Below the pieces are notes generated by a model. That model was not told where the DNA came from and did no database searches. It saw only the letters and a program-made list of their open reading frames with translations. Made by a program: the position numbers and the translations under genes. A stretch of 43,853 nucleotides of DNA. Source: Pseudomonas palmensis (GTDB lineage Bacteria; Pseudomonadota; Gammaproteobacteria; Pseudomonadales; Pseudomonadaceae). This document shows, piece by piece, positions 15,942-23,731 of the stretch. The DNA lies in assembly GCF_017848315.1 (NCBI RefSeq), contig NZ_JAFKEC010000046.1, positions 1 through 43,853 on the forward strand. Reading direction: 5' to 3'. Numbering within the stretch: position 1 is the first letter of the stretch; the number at the start of each line of letters is the position of its first letter.

Positions 15942-16445
15942 TCAGGCTGCGTCGAGGCCCAGGGTCATTTGCAGTTGGCTGCGCCAGTGCTCGACTTCTG
16001 CCTCAAGCGGAGGCTTATTCCAGCGGTGCTTGACCAGTTCTCTGCCAGCAAAGCTGCCTCGCTCGTTCTGATCCTGAAGTGCCTTGCAGGCACGGTCGAA
16101 TTTCTGCTTTTCGTCCAGCTCGCCGCGCAGCAAGGCATCGATGTGCAGGTCGCACCAGACGGCAAAATCCACGTCCAGCCAGCGGGCGAATGAGACCGCC
16201 AGCTTTGGGTTAAGCCAGGTGCCGCCGCTGCGGCCCTTTGCGCTTCGAACTAAAAGGTGGGATTCCCCCACATTTAAGTGGCGCGCCAGCGCATCCATAT
16301 ACTTGACCGACTCAGGAAGGCGCAGCCATTCGGCAGGCTTCTTGCCGTAGCGCTTGGCCACATCGGTCGCGTTGATCCAGCCCTCGCTATTGAAGCGAAC
16401 GGCCTGGCCTTGATAGTGAAACGGAATGACGTTGCTCTCGATCAT
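15942..16445 (-). CDS. KilA-N domain protein inserted in the tail operon
   Basis: A 167-aa KilA-N protein. Residues 4-110 carry the domain: VIPFHYQGQAVRFNSEGWIN, NATDVAKRYGKKPAEWL, then GRSGGTWLNPKLAVSFARWL and DVDFAVWCDLHI. The C-terminal part is a short helical extension. The ATG at 16445 has CGAGGTG eight bases before it; the in-frame ATG at 16463 has none. KilA-N proteins bind DNA and often act as phage regulators or toxins. Its location between tail genes with a terminator after it marks it as an accessory gene. The N-terminal VIPF motif is shared with the BRO-N gene at 5.0 kb. Confidence 0.82.
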   Translation of the reverse strand: MIESNVIPFHYQGQAVRFNSEGWINATDVAKRYGKKPAEWLRLPESVKYMDALARHLNVGESHLLVRSAKGRSGGTWLNPKLAVSFARWLDVDFAVWCDLHIDALLRGELDEKQKFDRACKALQDQNERGSFAGRELVKHRWNKPPLEAEVEHWRSQLQMTLGLDAA

Positions 16446-16574
16446 CTGTGCCACCTCGTTCATCAGGCGAATAGATACGCAGCCGGGGCGGACGGATGAG
16501 CGGACATCCACCGTTCGGCTGTACGGGCCTAGGCTGCGTGTTTGGTTGGCCGCCAGGAGAGGCCGTTGAGGGAT

Positions 16575-16988
16575 TTACAGGTCCGCGACGCCGCGGTAAG
16601 TGAAGCTGGCCGGGACCGTGTAGGTCGCAGGCTCGGTGATGGTGGGCCCCTGCTCCAGCGGCTCGACGATCAAGCCTTCGAAGCCGTTGCGGCTGAGTTC
16701 GGTGTCGACTCGGAACAAGATGCTCAGTTCGTCGACCAGGACCTCAGCAGTAGCCAGCGCCTGGCCCGCCGGGCAGACGATGCTCACCTGGTAGACACCG
16801 GTGTACTCGTAGGCGTCGCCACCCAGGTAGCGGCAGCCGGTTCCAGCCGGCAGAAGGTACGCCCGCAGGTAGGACTCGTTTGTCTGTGGCTCAAAGCCTT
16901 CTTCAAAGTTGGCGACCCGGATCGGTCGCGCCGCAGCCCAGTCCATCAGTTTGATCTCGATGGCCTGACGAGCTCGTGCATGGCTCAT
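16575..16988 (-). CDS. U: Tail terminator-like protein (U type, DUF4128-like)
   Basis: A 137-aa protein located just before the major tail protein position, where the tail terminator gene lies. Motifs include LPAGTGCRYLGGDAYEYTGV and YQVSIVCPAGQALATAE. This fits the DUF4128/gpU-like group, which caps the tail tube and binds the head connector. Its start overlaps the stop of the upstream gp10-like gene by 4 bases. The symbol is by analogy with lambda. Confidence 0.7.
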   Translation of the reverse strand: MSHARARQAIEIKLMDWAAARPIRVANFEEGFEPQTNESYLRAYLLPAGTGCRYLGGDAYEYTGVYQVSIVCPAGQALATAEVLVDELSILFRVDTELSRNGFEGLIVEPLEQGPTITEPATYTVPASFTYRGVADL

Positions 16989-17659
16989 ACTTGGTTGTTC
17001 CTGATAGCTTCGTCGACGATGCGCTGAAAGTTGGCCAGGGTGACCCGGACCATACCGTGCGGTGCCTGGGTTGAGTGCCCGTATTCCAAAGGCACCGCGT
17101 AGATTAGGTTGTTCACGATGTAGGCCGTCTGGCCAATGGTCAGGGCCTGCACCTGGGCCTGCAGGTCAGCGATCGCCTGGCTGCCCGACGGGTCGATGCG
17201 GTCAAGTTCTTCGGTAGCTGGTGAATCGATGGAGAACTGCCAGTTACCCCGGAACCGACCGCCGATGTAGCCCTGGCCAGCGACAAGGCCATTGGTGGCG
17301 AAATTCTGCACGCGCTCTGTCTTGGTCAGGGGCTTCGCGTACTTGACGCCCTTGCGCAGATTGCCGGCTTTGGTGAAGTTGTCCTGGTTCAGGTTGATCA
17401 GGGTGTTACGGACCGCGACCTTGAAGTCGTAGTCATCGGCGGCTCTGGTTGCCTTGGCCCGATGGGCCACGTTGGCCGCCCATATCTCAGGGTTGCCTAC
17501 CGGCGACATGCGGATAACGCTGCTGCCGATCTCGATCACGATCTCGCGGAAGGTAGCGTCCAGGGCTTGCTCCGCCTGCTCGGCGAATGCCCGGATAGCT
17601 TCGGCAAAGCCGCCCTGCTGACCACCGTATCGCTGGGCCATGTGTGAGCCACGCGCCAT
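16985..17659 (-). CDS. Tail completion protein, HK97 gp10 / lambda Z type
   Basis: A 224-aa protein with a helical N-terminus (EAIRAFAEQAEQALDATFRE), the central segment IGSSVIRMSPVG, and NWQFSI, ending with a YAVPLEYGHSTQAPHGMVRV block. The EYGHS...PHGMV arrangement is the hallmark of HK97 gp10-like and lambda Z-like tail completion proteins. It lies between a head-tail joining gene and the U-type gene, as expected. Confidence 0.78.
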   Translation of the reverse strand: MARGSHMAQRYGGQQGGFAEAIRAFAEQAEQALDATFREIVIEIGSSVIRMSPVGNPEIWAANVAHRAKATRAADDYDFKVAVRNTLINLNQDNFTKAGNLRKGVKYAKPLTKTERVQNFATNGLVAGQGYIGGRFRGNWQFSIDSPATEELDRIDPSGSQAIADLQAQVQALTIGQTAYIVNNLIYAVPLEYGHSTQAPHGMVRVTLANFQRIVDEAIRNNQV

Positions 17660-17660
17660 A

Positions 17661-18053
17661 TCACTTCCTCAGCTGGATGGTCCAAGTCGCCTGGGCAGGG
17701 TCCTGGGACACGTTGAGTGCGCGGTAGCCGTTCACTTGGTCACCGATCTTGGGCAGCGCGGGGACATCGGTTACAGCGCCTGCCTGCCCCTCGAACAATT
17801 CGTTCTGCAGCACCAGCAGCTTCACATCCTCGGTCTGGATACGCGAGCCATCGATTTCCTTGGCCAGGTAGCTACCGAACACACCGCGCCCGGCGTAATT
17901 GATGGTCGAGGCCGGGACAGTGCCGCCGATCTCGGGGTCATATCCGCCCTTCACGGTGCGAGATCCGGCTACAGGCTTCACCGCGTCAGCAAGGCCGTCT
18001 GGATCATCGAACGCTTCCGCCAGCTCGGTCTGGATTTCTTCTCGCATGCTCAT
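17661..18053 (-). CDS. Head-tail joining protein candidate
   Basis: A 130-aa protein between the connector and the gp10-like gene. I start at ATG 18053 (MSMREEIQTELAEAFDD); the frame is open 14 more codons into the plus-strand gene on the other side. The C-terminal half is strand-rich (VKLLVLQNELFEGQ, YRALNVSQDPAQATWTIQLR), resembling small beta-barrel head-tail joining proteins such as FII-type. The family call rests mainly on gene order and size. Confidence 0.6.
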   Translation of the reverse strand: MSMREEIQTELAEAFDDPDGLADAVKPVAGSRTVKGGYDPEIGGTVPASTINYAGRGVFGSYLAKEIDGSRIQTEDVKLLVLQNELFEGQAGAVTDVPALPKIGDQVNGYRALNVSQDPAQATWTIQLRK

Positions 18054-18093
18054 TTCAAATAAACTCCAGCCAACCCCCTGACAGAGATCGGAC

Positions 18094-18318
18094 ATGACAA
18101 AAAAAGCTGAATGCGAAATGGCGATACGCCAACTTGCTCATACTTGGGCGGGTACCAAGGCGCAGCCGCCAGGCTGGCATCCGAGTTTCGGAGAGTTCAA
18201 AGACTGGCTTCGGGCCCAAGGTTATGGGCACTACCTAGAGTTCAGGAGCGTGATGCCCGCGAACGATGTAGCTGAGCAGTGGTTTGATCAGGAGCTGAAA
18301 CAGACCTGGCGAAACTGA
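18094..18318 (+). CDS. Plus-strand gene embedded in the late operon
   Basis: A 74-aa protein starting MTKKAECEMAIRQLAHTWAG, with FGEFKDWLRAQGYGHYLEF in the middle. It fits exactly into the 271-bp gap between two minus-strand connector genes and is read against them. The sequence has clear protein character (Trp-rich, balanced), but the ribosome site is weak. I do not recognise the family. As an independently placed gene in a structural operon it fits the definition of a moron and would be transcribed antisense to late mRNA. Confidence 0.62.
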   Translation: MTKKAECEMAIRQLAHTWAGTKAQPPGWHPSFGEFKDWLRAQGYGHYLEFRSVMPANDVAEQWFDQELKQTWRN

Positions 18319-18324
18319 AGGCAG

Positions 18325-18702
18325 TTACACCCGCTTCAGCATCACGGTGCCAGAGCGCCGGATCCAGGGTGCGATGAGGTCGAGAGCGAAGTTCTCGCCG
18401 GTCGAGCGATCGACAGACCCCGCGAAGTAGGTCTTACTGGTCGAGGTGCCAGCCTGGGCCGACACAGTCTTGCTCTGGATCTCGCGCTGGGTGTCCTTGT
18501 AGAGCTGGCCGGCGGCGGCCAACTTGGCCACCTGCGCGCCAGCACTCACGATGGCGTCCGGCACCGGGTTTGGCACCGTTCGCTTTATCTTGGCCGTCAG
18601 CCAGGCGTTGGCCATGGCCACGGCAAGGACCGCATCACCGGCGCCAGCCCAGCCCTGCCCGAGCTTTTCGTCAACGTCAGCGACAGTGATGAAGTCAGTC
18701 AT
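18325..18702 (-). CDS. Head-tail connector candidate
   Basis: A 125-aa protein from ATG 18702 with AGGAGT six bases upstream. The N-terminal part is helical (FITVADVDEKLGQGW, AVAMANAWLTAKIK), as in gp6-like connector proteins, and the C-terminus is FALDLIAPWIRRSGTVMLKR. The order capsid, HeH protein, this gene, head-tail joining gene supports a neck or connector role. Family assignment is by position and helical pattern only. Confidence 0.6.
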   Translation of the reverse strand: MTDFITVADVDEKLGQGWAGAGDAVLAVAMANAWLTAKIKRTVPNPVPDAIVSAGAQVAKLAAAGQLYKDTQREIQSKTVSAQAGTSTSKTYFAGSVDRSTGENFALDLIAPWIRRSGTVMLKRV

Positions 18703-18704
18703 GA

Positions 18705-19010
18705 TCACTCCTGGGGGATCAGGGCTTGCAGGTCGGGCTTTTTCGCGCCGGCGTCGAACTCGATGCCCTTGGCAGTGAGCCATTCCTTCAGTTCAGGAAC
18801 GTTCATCTTGCGCGGGTCAGTCTCGGCCTCTTCTTGGCCATCTTGCTCGCCAACCTTGATACCCGCAGCCTCATAGGCCTCGACGATCTCGGGCGCCTCG
18901 CCTTCGACCACAACATGCGTTGCGCCGTCGATGACCCCGAAGAACTGGCTCAGGAGCCGGTAACAAACGCCGCGCTCGCGACCTGGCTTGTCGGTGTAGA
19001 TGACTTTCAT
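18705..19010 (-). CDS. Small protein with HeH/SAP-like C-terminal motif
   Basis: A 101-aa protein. Residues 1-50 are a mixed alpha/beta part (MKVIYTDKPGRERGV, FFGVIDGATHVVVEGE). After an acidic linker, residues 68-100 read NVPELKEWLTAKGIEF...KKPDLQALI, a helix-extended-loop-helix motif typical of HeH/SAP-like nucleic-acid-binding modules. Such proteins are often found just behind capsid genes of Pseudomonas phages. It ends two bases before the connector start. The role is unknown; capsid decoration or DNA contact are possibilities. Confidence 0.68.
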   Translation of the reverse strand: MKVIYTDKPGRERGVCYRLLSQFFGVIDGATHVVVEGEAPEIVEAYEAAGIKVGEQDGQEEAETDPRKMNVPELKEWLTAKGIEFDAGAKKPDLQALIPQE

Positions 19011-19057
19011 GGTGATCTCCTGCGTAGGGCGCCAGGTCGGCGCCCCGCCTCATGGGC

Positions 19058-20035
19058 TCAAGGGGTGGCAGTGCCGCTGATGACTGCGGCGAATGGAACC
19101 TGCTTGCGGTCGAAGACGCGCTTCCAGTTCGCTGCAGCAGAGTACTGGACAGCGGTCGGGCTGAGGTTGCGGTTCTCGCTGCCCTGCCAGCTGAAGCCAG
19201 CCGGTTGCAGGATGAAGGTCTTCCGCTCCCACAGGACTTCGGCGCCCCCGCCATTACCGCCGCCAGGCTTGCGCTCCAGCTCGACCGGTTTGGTCGGATC
19301 GCCTTCGCCGTAGCCGAACGCACCCTGGCCGAAGAACAGCGACAGGTACTGGCCCGGCGCGTAGGTCAGGGCATCGTCCATGAACACTGGCTTGCCCAGG
19401 TAGGTCGCCAGGATGATCTTGCCCTGCGAGTCGCGCAGGTACTCGATCATGTCCTGCTTGACCATCTGGTTCATGACGACCGAGTGCACGCCGATGGCGG
19501 CGAACATGTCGGCGGCGTCGCCGGCGGTGAACGCAGCGTCTTGGAAGGCGTTGGCGCTGATCGAGGCGCCCGAGTCCTTGACCATGTCACCGCCGTTCTG
19601 TGCGATGTTGGCGGCGATGATGCCCCGGCCAGCGCCCATCAGGTAACGCTGCCACTGGCGGGTCCAATAGGTGCCAAAACGGTTGCGGATGTGCTGCATC
19701 GGCTCGGAGTTGGCCAGCTCGGCAGCCAGGTCGGAGACACCGTAGCCTTTGTTGAGGTACAGGGTCCGGGCGCGCATGCTGCCCTGTTCGGCCTTGCCGA
19801 CCTCGCCCTGATCATCCGGGTTGTCGTTGGAGATGTTCGGCGCCTCGTCGGCGTCGAGATCCTGCCAGTAGCTGATTTCGGAGGTGCCCTGGCCATTCTT
19901 GGCGATGTCGTCCAGGGTGGCCGAGCGGGTGATAATGCCCGACTCGAAGACGGCAGTCTTCTCTGGGGAATTCACCGCTTCCAGAGTGCCGTAGTAGTCG
20001 GAAACAAAGATGTCCGACAGTTGGGTAGATGCCAT
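19058..20035 (-). CDS. Major capsid protein
   Basis: A 325-aa protein starting MASTQLSDIFVSDYYGTLEA, directly after the scaffold gene and before the connector genes. Central motifs are RARTLYLNKGYGVSDLAAEL and RNRFGTYWTRQWQRYLMGA. The C-terminal half holds KPVFMDDALTYAPGQYLSLF and a Gly-rich loop (KPGGGNGGGAE). This matches major capsid proteins of lambda-like Pseudomonas prophages, presumably with the HK97 fold. Length and location agree. Confidence 0.9.
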   Translation of the reverse strand: MASTQLSDIFVSDYYGTLEAVNSPEKTAVFESGIITRSATLDDIAKNGQGTSEISYWQDLDADEAPNISNDNPDDQGEVGKAEQGSMRARTLYLNKGYGVSDLAAELANSEPMQHIRNRFGTYWTRQWQRYLMGAGRGIIAANIAQNGGDMVKDSGASISANAFQDAAFTAGDAADMFAAIGVHSVVMNQMVKQDMIEYLRDSQGKIILATYLGKPVFMDDALTYAPGQYLSLFFGQGAFGYGEGDPTKPVELERKPGGGNGGGAEVLWERKTFILQPAGFSWQGSENRNLSPTAVQYSAAANWKRVFDRKQVPFAAVISGTATP

Positions 20036-20038
20036 GGG

Positions 20039-20812
20039 TTAGGTTCCTCGGGTGGCTTGGAGTTTTTTGAAAGCGTCGGGGTTGTCACGAGCTATCGCAG
20101 CGCGCTCGGTCTCGGTGTACTCACCCCATTTCTTCGTGGCCTTGCCACCGTTGTCGCCGGTCTGCCCGGCACCCTGAGCCCTTGGCCACAGGTGGGTAGC
20201 GGTTTCGCGCAGCGATTCCGCCCATTCGAGGGGAGACAGCGGGGTCTTGCCGTCCTTCCCGTACACGACTTCGCCGGCACGGTCGGTGGCAACGGGCTCG
20301 CCGTCTTCGCTCAGTTTGAAGGTGCCGCGGGCGCGGAGAATGATGTCCTCGGCAGCCTCGGGCAGCGCGCCGGCTTTGATGGCCGCAGCGCGGATGGAGT
20401 CGGCCAGCACCTTGTCGCTGTACTTGGCAGCGAAGGCTTCGGCCTTGTCCGCGCGTTCGTTGGCGGCCTTGACCTGCTTATCCAGGTCGGTGCGCAGGCG
20501 CTCGGTACGTCGGGCGATGACTTCGTCCAGCTTGCCCTCGGCGATCAGCTTGGTCTCTTCGTCCTGGCCAACCTTGGCCAGTAGGCCCTTCACCGCCTCG
20601 ATGTCCAGGCCGTCGAACTGGCCTTTCAGCTTGTCCAGCTCGGTCTTGATCGCCTTGTTGGAGCCGATCAGCTCGGTGTTTTTGGACTTGAGGCCCGAAA
20701 CCTCACCGTCCAGGAATTTCTGTACCTCGCCGCCCAGCGCAGCCTTCAGCGCGGCGGTTTGGGTTTCGTCGAGGGTGAGGCCGTGGGCGGCCGGGTCGAA
20801 GTCAAAAGGCAT
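20039..20812 (-). CDS. Capsid scaffolding protein
   Basis: A 257-aa, highly charged, mostly helical protein with coiled coil over residues 40-150 (KTELDKLKGQFDGLDIEAVK, RTERLRTDLDKQVKAANERA). The C-terminus is Lys/Arg/Glu-rich (YTETERAAIARDNPDAFKKL). Proteins of this composition directly before the major capsid gene are scaffolds that shape the procapsid. It lies 3 bases upstream of the capsid gene. No protease domain is visible. Confidence 0.85.
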   Translation of the reverse strand: MPFDFDPAAHGLTLDETQTAALKAALGGEVQKFLDGEVSGLKSKNTELIGSNKAIKTELDKLKGQFDGLDIEAVKGLLAKVGQDEETKLIAEGKLDEVIARRTERLRTDLDKQVKAANERADKAEAFAAKYSDKVLADSIRAAAIKAGALPEAAEDIILRARGTFKLSEDGEPVATDRAGEVVYGKDGKTPLSPLEWAESLRETATHLWPRAQGAGQTGDNGGKATKKWGEYTETERAAIARDNPDAFKKLQATRGT

Positions 20813-20855
20813 GTGGCTATCCCCTGGGGATTGGATGGGCCCGCCTGGCGGGCAT

Positions 20856-20877
20856 AAAAAAACCCGCCGTAGCGGGT
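20856..20877 (-). terminator. Terminator after the 20.9-kb accessory gene
   Basis: On the minus strand ACCCGC-TACG-GCGGGT is a perfect 6-bp stem followed by seven T. It separates the small accessory gene from the scaffold gene. Confidence 0.75.
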
Positions 20878-20893
20878 CGAAGTTGCACCTGGC

Positions 20894-21202
20894 TTATCCA
20901 GGCATAAATCGGTAGGTGTAAGGGGCTAAGCGCTCCACGAGGATGGGATCACCAGGCTGAAGGCTGAATTTATCTAGGAAGGCGGTTACGACGGCCTTCT
21001 CTCGACGTCGGAAGAATCGCCTTCCTTCGATTTCATCTTCGATTGTCGCAACATCCCCGTAAATCACGTAGGCCTTCCTAGCGGCCGGCAGAGTCTTGTC
21101 CGAGCCTCCAATTATGCTCGGCTCAAACCAGTCGATGATGGCTGAAACCAAAATGTAATTGCGCTCAGCGTTGGTTCGAAGCTCTATCGTTTTCGATGCC
21201 AT
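20894..21202 (-). CDS. Terminator-flanked accessory gene between minor head and scaffold genes
   Basis: A 102-aa basic protein starting MASKTIELRTNAERNYILVS, with EIEGRRFFRRREKAVVTAF in the middle and ending PGDPILVERLAPYTYRFMPG. The last part looks like a small beta domain. I do not recognise the family. The ATG at 21202 has GGAG eight bases before it. That GGAG lies in the 3' arm of a 6-bp hairpin (TCTCCG/CGGAGA), which could hide the ribosome site. It is absent from the core lambda head order and is followed by a strong terminator, so it is probably a moron. Confidence 0.65.
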   Translation of the reverse strand: MASKTIELRTNAERNYILVSAIIDWFEPSIIGGSDKTLPAARKAYVIYGDVATIEDEIEGRRFFRRREKAVVTAFLDKFSLQPGDPILVERLAPYTYRFMPG

Positions 21203-21261
21203 GTGTTTTCTCCGTCTAGGCGGAGATGTTATAGCTGGTGGCGGACAGAGCTTTCAAACCC

Positions 21262-22353
21262 TCATAACCCTGCCCGACCAAACGCCAACGGCTCCAGCTC
21301 CTTGAGCTGGTCCAGCGTCAGGGGCTTGAAGTTCTTGTCCAGTTGCAAGGCGGCGAAGCGTTCAGCCGTCAGCCCACCATCGCGGAACAGCTTGCCACGC
21401 ACCGGCCCCAGTGCGGCATCCTGAAACGCCGCTGGTTGCGTTTTGAGCCACTGGTAGTAGCTGAGGCTTGCCGAGACCTGCCCGCCGCCGTCCGCGCCCA
21501 CTGCTGCCCTCGTGGCCCCTTCCCCGAACAGCGCCGACAACCTGGTGATCGGCGTGATGGTGGTTCGGCAGTGAATGTGGAACGGGGGCACTGGCCCTTT
21601 GCCCATCTCGTACTCCCGACCATCCAGGCTCCGGCACTGCACGCTGGTCTTCCGGTCCAAAGTGGCGACGATCCGATAACCCGGTACAACCTCGGCGTTG
21701 GCCTTGAGCGTTTCCATACGCGCCGTCGTGGCCACATGCTGAACTGCGGTCTGGACGACTGCCCGTGCGCTTCGGTTCGTGACCGCCAGCACGCCATCGG
21801 TGAAGTTCTGCGCGGCTGTGCCACGTATGGCCTGAGTGATCTCGGCGTTAGTCTGGCCTTGGACGACACCCATTCGAATGGCGTTGGTTACCCGATCCGA
21901 CTCGGTGCGCGTCCACCCAGTCAGGAAGGACTTCAGCAGCTTGCCGCCATCGACGCCCGCCACCTGCAGGGGCTGCGTGTTGATCGCCGCCCTGAGTAGC
22001 GAGTCCGCCGGCATGACCGCATCGATCAGCAGCGCCTTGGCCAAGCTGCGGCCCTCGAATGCGGCCTCGTACTGCGCGATGTCGACCAGGTCGGACTGCA
22101 TCCGGTCGCTGAAAGCCTTGTAGATCTCAAGCAACTTGCCACCTACCCGCCCCAGGAATTCCTCCAGCCGGCTCCGATCGTAGGTGGTCAGCTCCTTGCG
22201 GGTGAGTTGGTCGCGGACATGGCTGTCGGCTCGGCGCAGGTAGGTCTCGAACTTCTTGACCTCACCAGCCTTGAGCCGCTCAAGCAGCACCGAGTGGCGG
22301 CTTACCTGCTCCAGCAGCTTCTCGTCCGCCGTTTGCTCCGCTTTCGTCGCCAT
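21262..22353 (-). CDS. Minor head protein, MuF (SPP1 gp7-like) family
   Basis: A 363-aa minor head protein. The N-terminal 130 residues are helical. The MuF/head morphogenesis domain spans about 150-270: TGWTRTESDRVTNAIRMGVV, GQTNAEITQAIRGT, then RKTSVQCRSLDGREYEMGKG and PPFHIHCRTTITP, including the family's Cys/His pattern. Such proteins sit inside the procapsid near the portal and may travel with the DNA. Its start overlaps the portal C-terminus by 74 bp. Confidence 0.88.
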   Translation of the reverse strand: MATKAEQTADEKLLEQVSRHSVLLERLKAGEVKKFETYLRRADSHVRDQLTRKELTTYDRSRLEEFLGRVGGKLLEIYKAFSDRMQSDLVDIAQYEAAFEGRSLAKALLIDAVMPADSLLRAAINTQPLQVAGVDGGKLLKSFLTGWTRTESDRVTNAIRMGVVQGQTNAEITQAIRGTAAQNFTDGVLAVTNRSARAVVQTAVQHVATTARMETLKANAEVVPGYRIVATLDRKTSVQCRSLDGREYEMGKGPVPPFHIHCRTTITPITRLSALFGEGATRAAVGADGGGQVSASLSYYQWLKTQPAAFQDAALGPVRGKLFRDGGLTAERFAALQLDKNFKPLTLDQLKELEPLAFGRAGL

Positions 22354-23731
22354 CGTCTTTGTCCAGGTTGACGCCGCCAGCGCCGTGGTCGTCGCCGATC
22401 AGCTCGGCCTCTTCGTTGTACGGGCGCTCGGGCAGCTTGCCAGTGGTGAGGTACTGCCAATACGTCTCGGCGCTGATGGTGCCAGCCATGACGCTCTTCT
22501 GCAGCTCGGCCAGCACCTGGGCGTTGACCTCCGGGATCACGAACTCAGGCTTAACCGTGAAGACCACCTCGTCCGGATTGAAGCCGGTCCACTCTGCGGC
22601 GTACCGCAGGGCCTGCTCGATGGCCTCTGCAGCGGTGATCACGATGCTATGCAGCGTTGCATGCTGGTCGTTCTGCCGGGTCTTGCGGGCCTCGCCCGAC
22701 TCGGTGCCGGAGACATCCATGACCTTGGCGCCAGCTTCGAGCGCAGCGTTCTTCTGGTCGCCCATCGCCGTGCGCACTGCCTGAATGCCAGCGCCCTGGA
22801 ACTCTAGGTAGCCGCATTTACCGTTCGGCCCAAGATCCCAGGCCGCAGACGGCCCGGTCACGCTGAGCTCCACGCTCTCGTCTAGACCTGATACCCACGG
22901 CTGCGGGTGGCTGGTCTGGTGCAGTGCGGTGAAGTAGTCGGCACTGAGCTGGTACGACTTCAGCGCAGCCCGGGCCATGGTCAGCAACGGGACCTCGTCC
23001 ACGTCCGGCGAGTTGTCGGTCGAGCCGCAGTAGATGACCGGGATGTAGCCCAGGCCCCGTACCAGATTGGCGTTGCCGTCGACGACACCCAATGGCCGGT
23101 CATCCTCTACCAGCTCTCCGGCCTCGTTGCGTACGCCAGTGCGGCAGACCGTGCCGTCCATGTAGAACTCGCGATAGACCGTCTCGCATTCGTGGCTGTA
23201 GCGGTCCTGCTCCTTGCGTCTGAACTCGCGGAACACGGACAGCACCAGGTCCTGCCGGCCGCCTTGGTCGGCGGTGTCCCAGTTGATCGCATTGCGCACC
23301 GCGTAGGTGGCGAAGTACGGCTGACCCGCATCATCGATGTTGACCACCAGCGGTACCCGGCCATGGGAAATGGCCTGGCGTACGATCCGCAGGAACAGCT
23401 GAGTCAGGCCGAAGCCGTCGGCCGTGGCGTTGTCCTCAAGCCCCTTCAGGCCCGCAGGCAGCTTCACCTCGGGTATCAGGCGCGATACCAGGCCCATCAT
23501 CGAGCGGAGCGAGTCACGCACCCAGTGCTCGTACTGGGCGCGGTCGGTGTAGTTACGATAGAGGTAGGCGTTGCCCGCACCGTCCAGCTTCTCTGCCTCG
23601 ACCATACCGCTTGGCTTCGGCAAATTGCGCGGGCTGCGCTTGATGGCGCATTCGCCCTCCAGGGCGTCGTCCATCATCCGCCACTCTTCGATGTGAGCGT
23701 CGTAGTCTGGGTTGGTTGATTGAACAGGCAT
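22280..23731 (-). CDS. Portal protein (DUF4055 family)
   Basis: A 483-aa portal protein from ATG 23731 (MPVQSTNPDYDAHIEEW) with GGAGGT eight bases upstream. The start overlaps the TerL stop as TAATG. Motifs include YLYRNYTDRAQYEHWVRDSL, AISHGRVPLVVNIDDAGQPY and GPNGKCGYLEFQGAGI, consistent with DUF4055 portals. It forms the dodecameric ring through which DNA enters and leaves the head and docks the terminase. Length is normal for the family. Confidence 0.9.
   Translation of the reverse strand: MPVQSTNPDYDAHIEEWRMMDDALEGECAIKRSPRNLPKPSGMVEAEKLDGAGNAYLYRNYTDRAQYEHWVRDSLRSMMGLVSRLIPEVKLPAGLKGLEDNATADGFGLTQLFLRIVRQAISHGRVPLVVNIDDAGQPYFATYAVRNAINWDTADQGGRQDLVLSVFREFRRKEQDRYSHECETVYREFYMDGTVCRTGVRNEAGELVEDDRPLGVVDGNANLVRGLGYIPVIYCGSTDNSPDVDEVPLLTMARAALKSYQLSADYFTALHQTSHPQPWVSGLDESVELSVTGPSAAWDLGPNGKCGYLEFQGAGIQAVRTAMGDQKNAALEAGAKVMDVSGTESGEARKTRQNDQHATLHSIVITAAEAIEQALRYAAEWTGFNPDEVVFTVKPEFVIPEVNAQVLAELQKSVMAGTISAETYWQYLTTGKLPERPYNEEAELIGDDHGAGGVNLDKDDGDESGANGGREAAGAGKPPLGAA

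Noticed and set aside
19052..20584. 510-codon open frame on the plus strand
   Set aside because: Antisense to capsid and scaffold genes, no domain pattern, no ribosome site.
20856..20877. CRISPR-like or REP-like reading of the short GC hairpins scattered in the late region
   Set aside because: Each is a different sequence with a U-tract in the direction of transcription, so they are ordinary terminators.
22907..23719. 270-codon open frame on the plus strand
   Set aside because: Antisense shadow of the portal gene.
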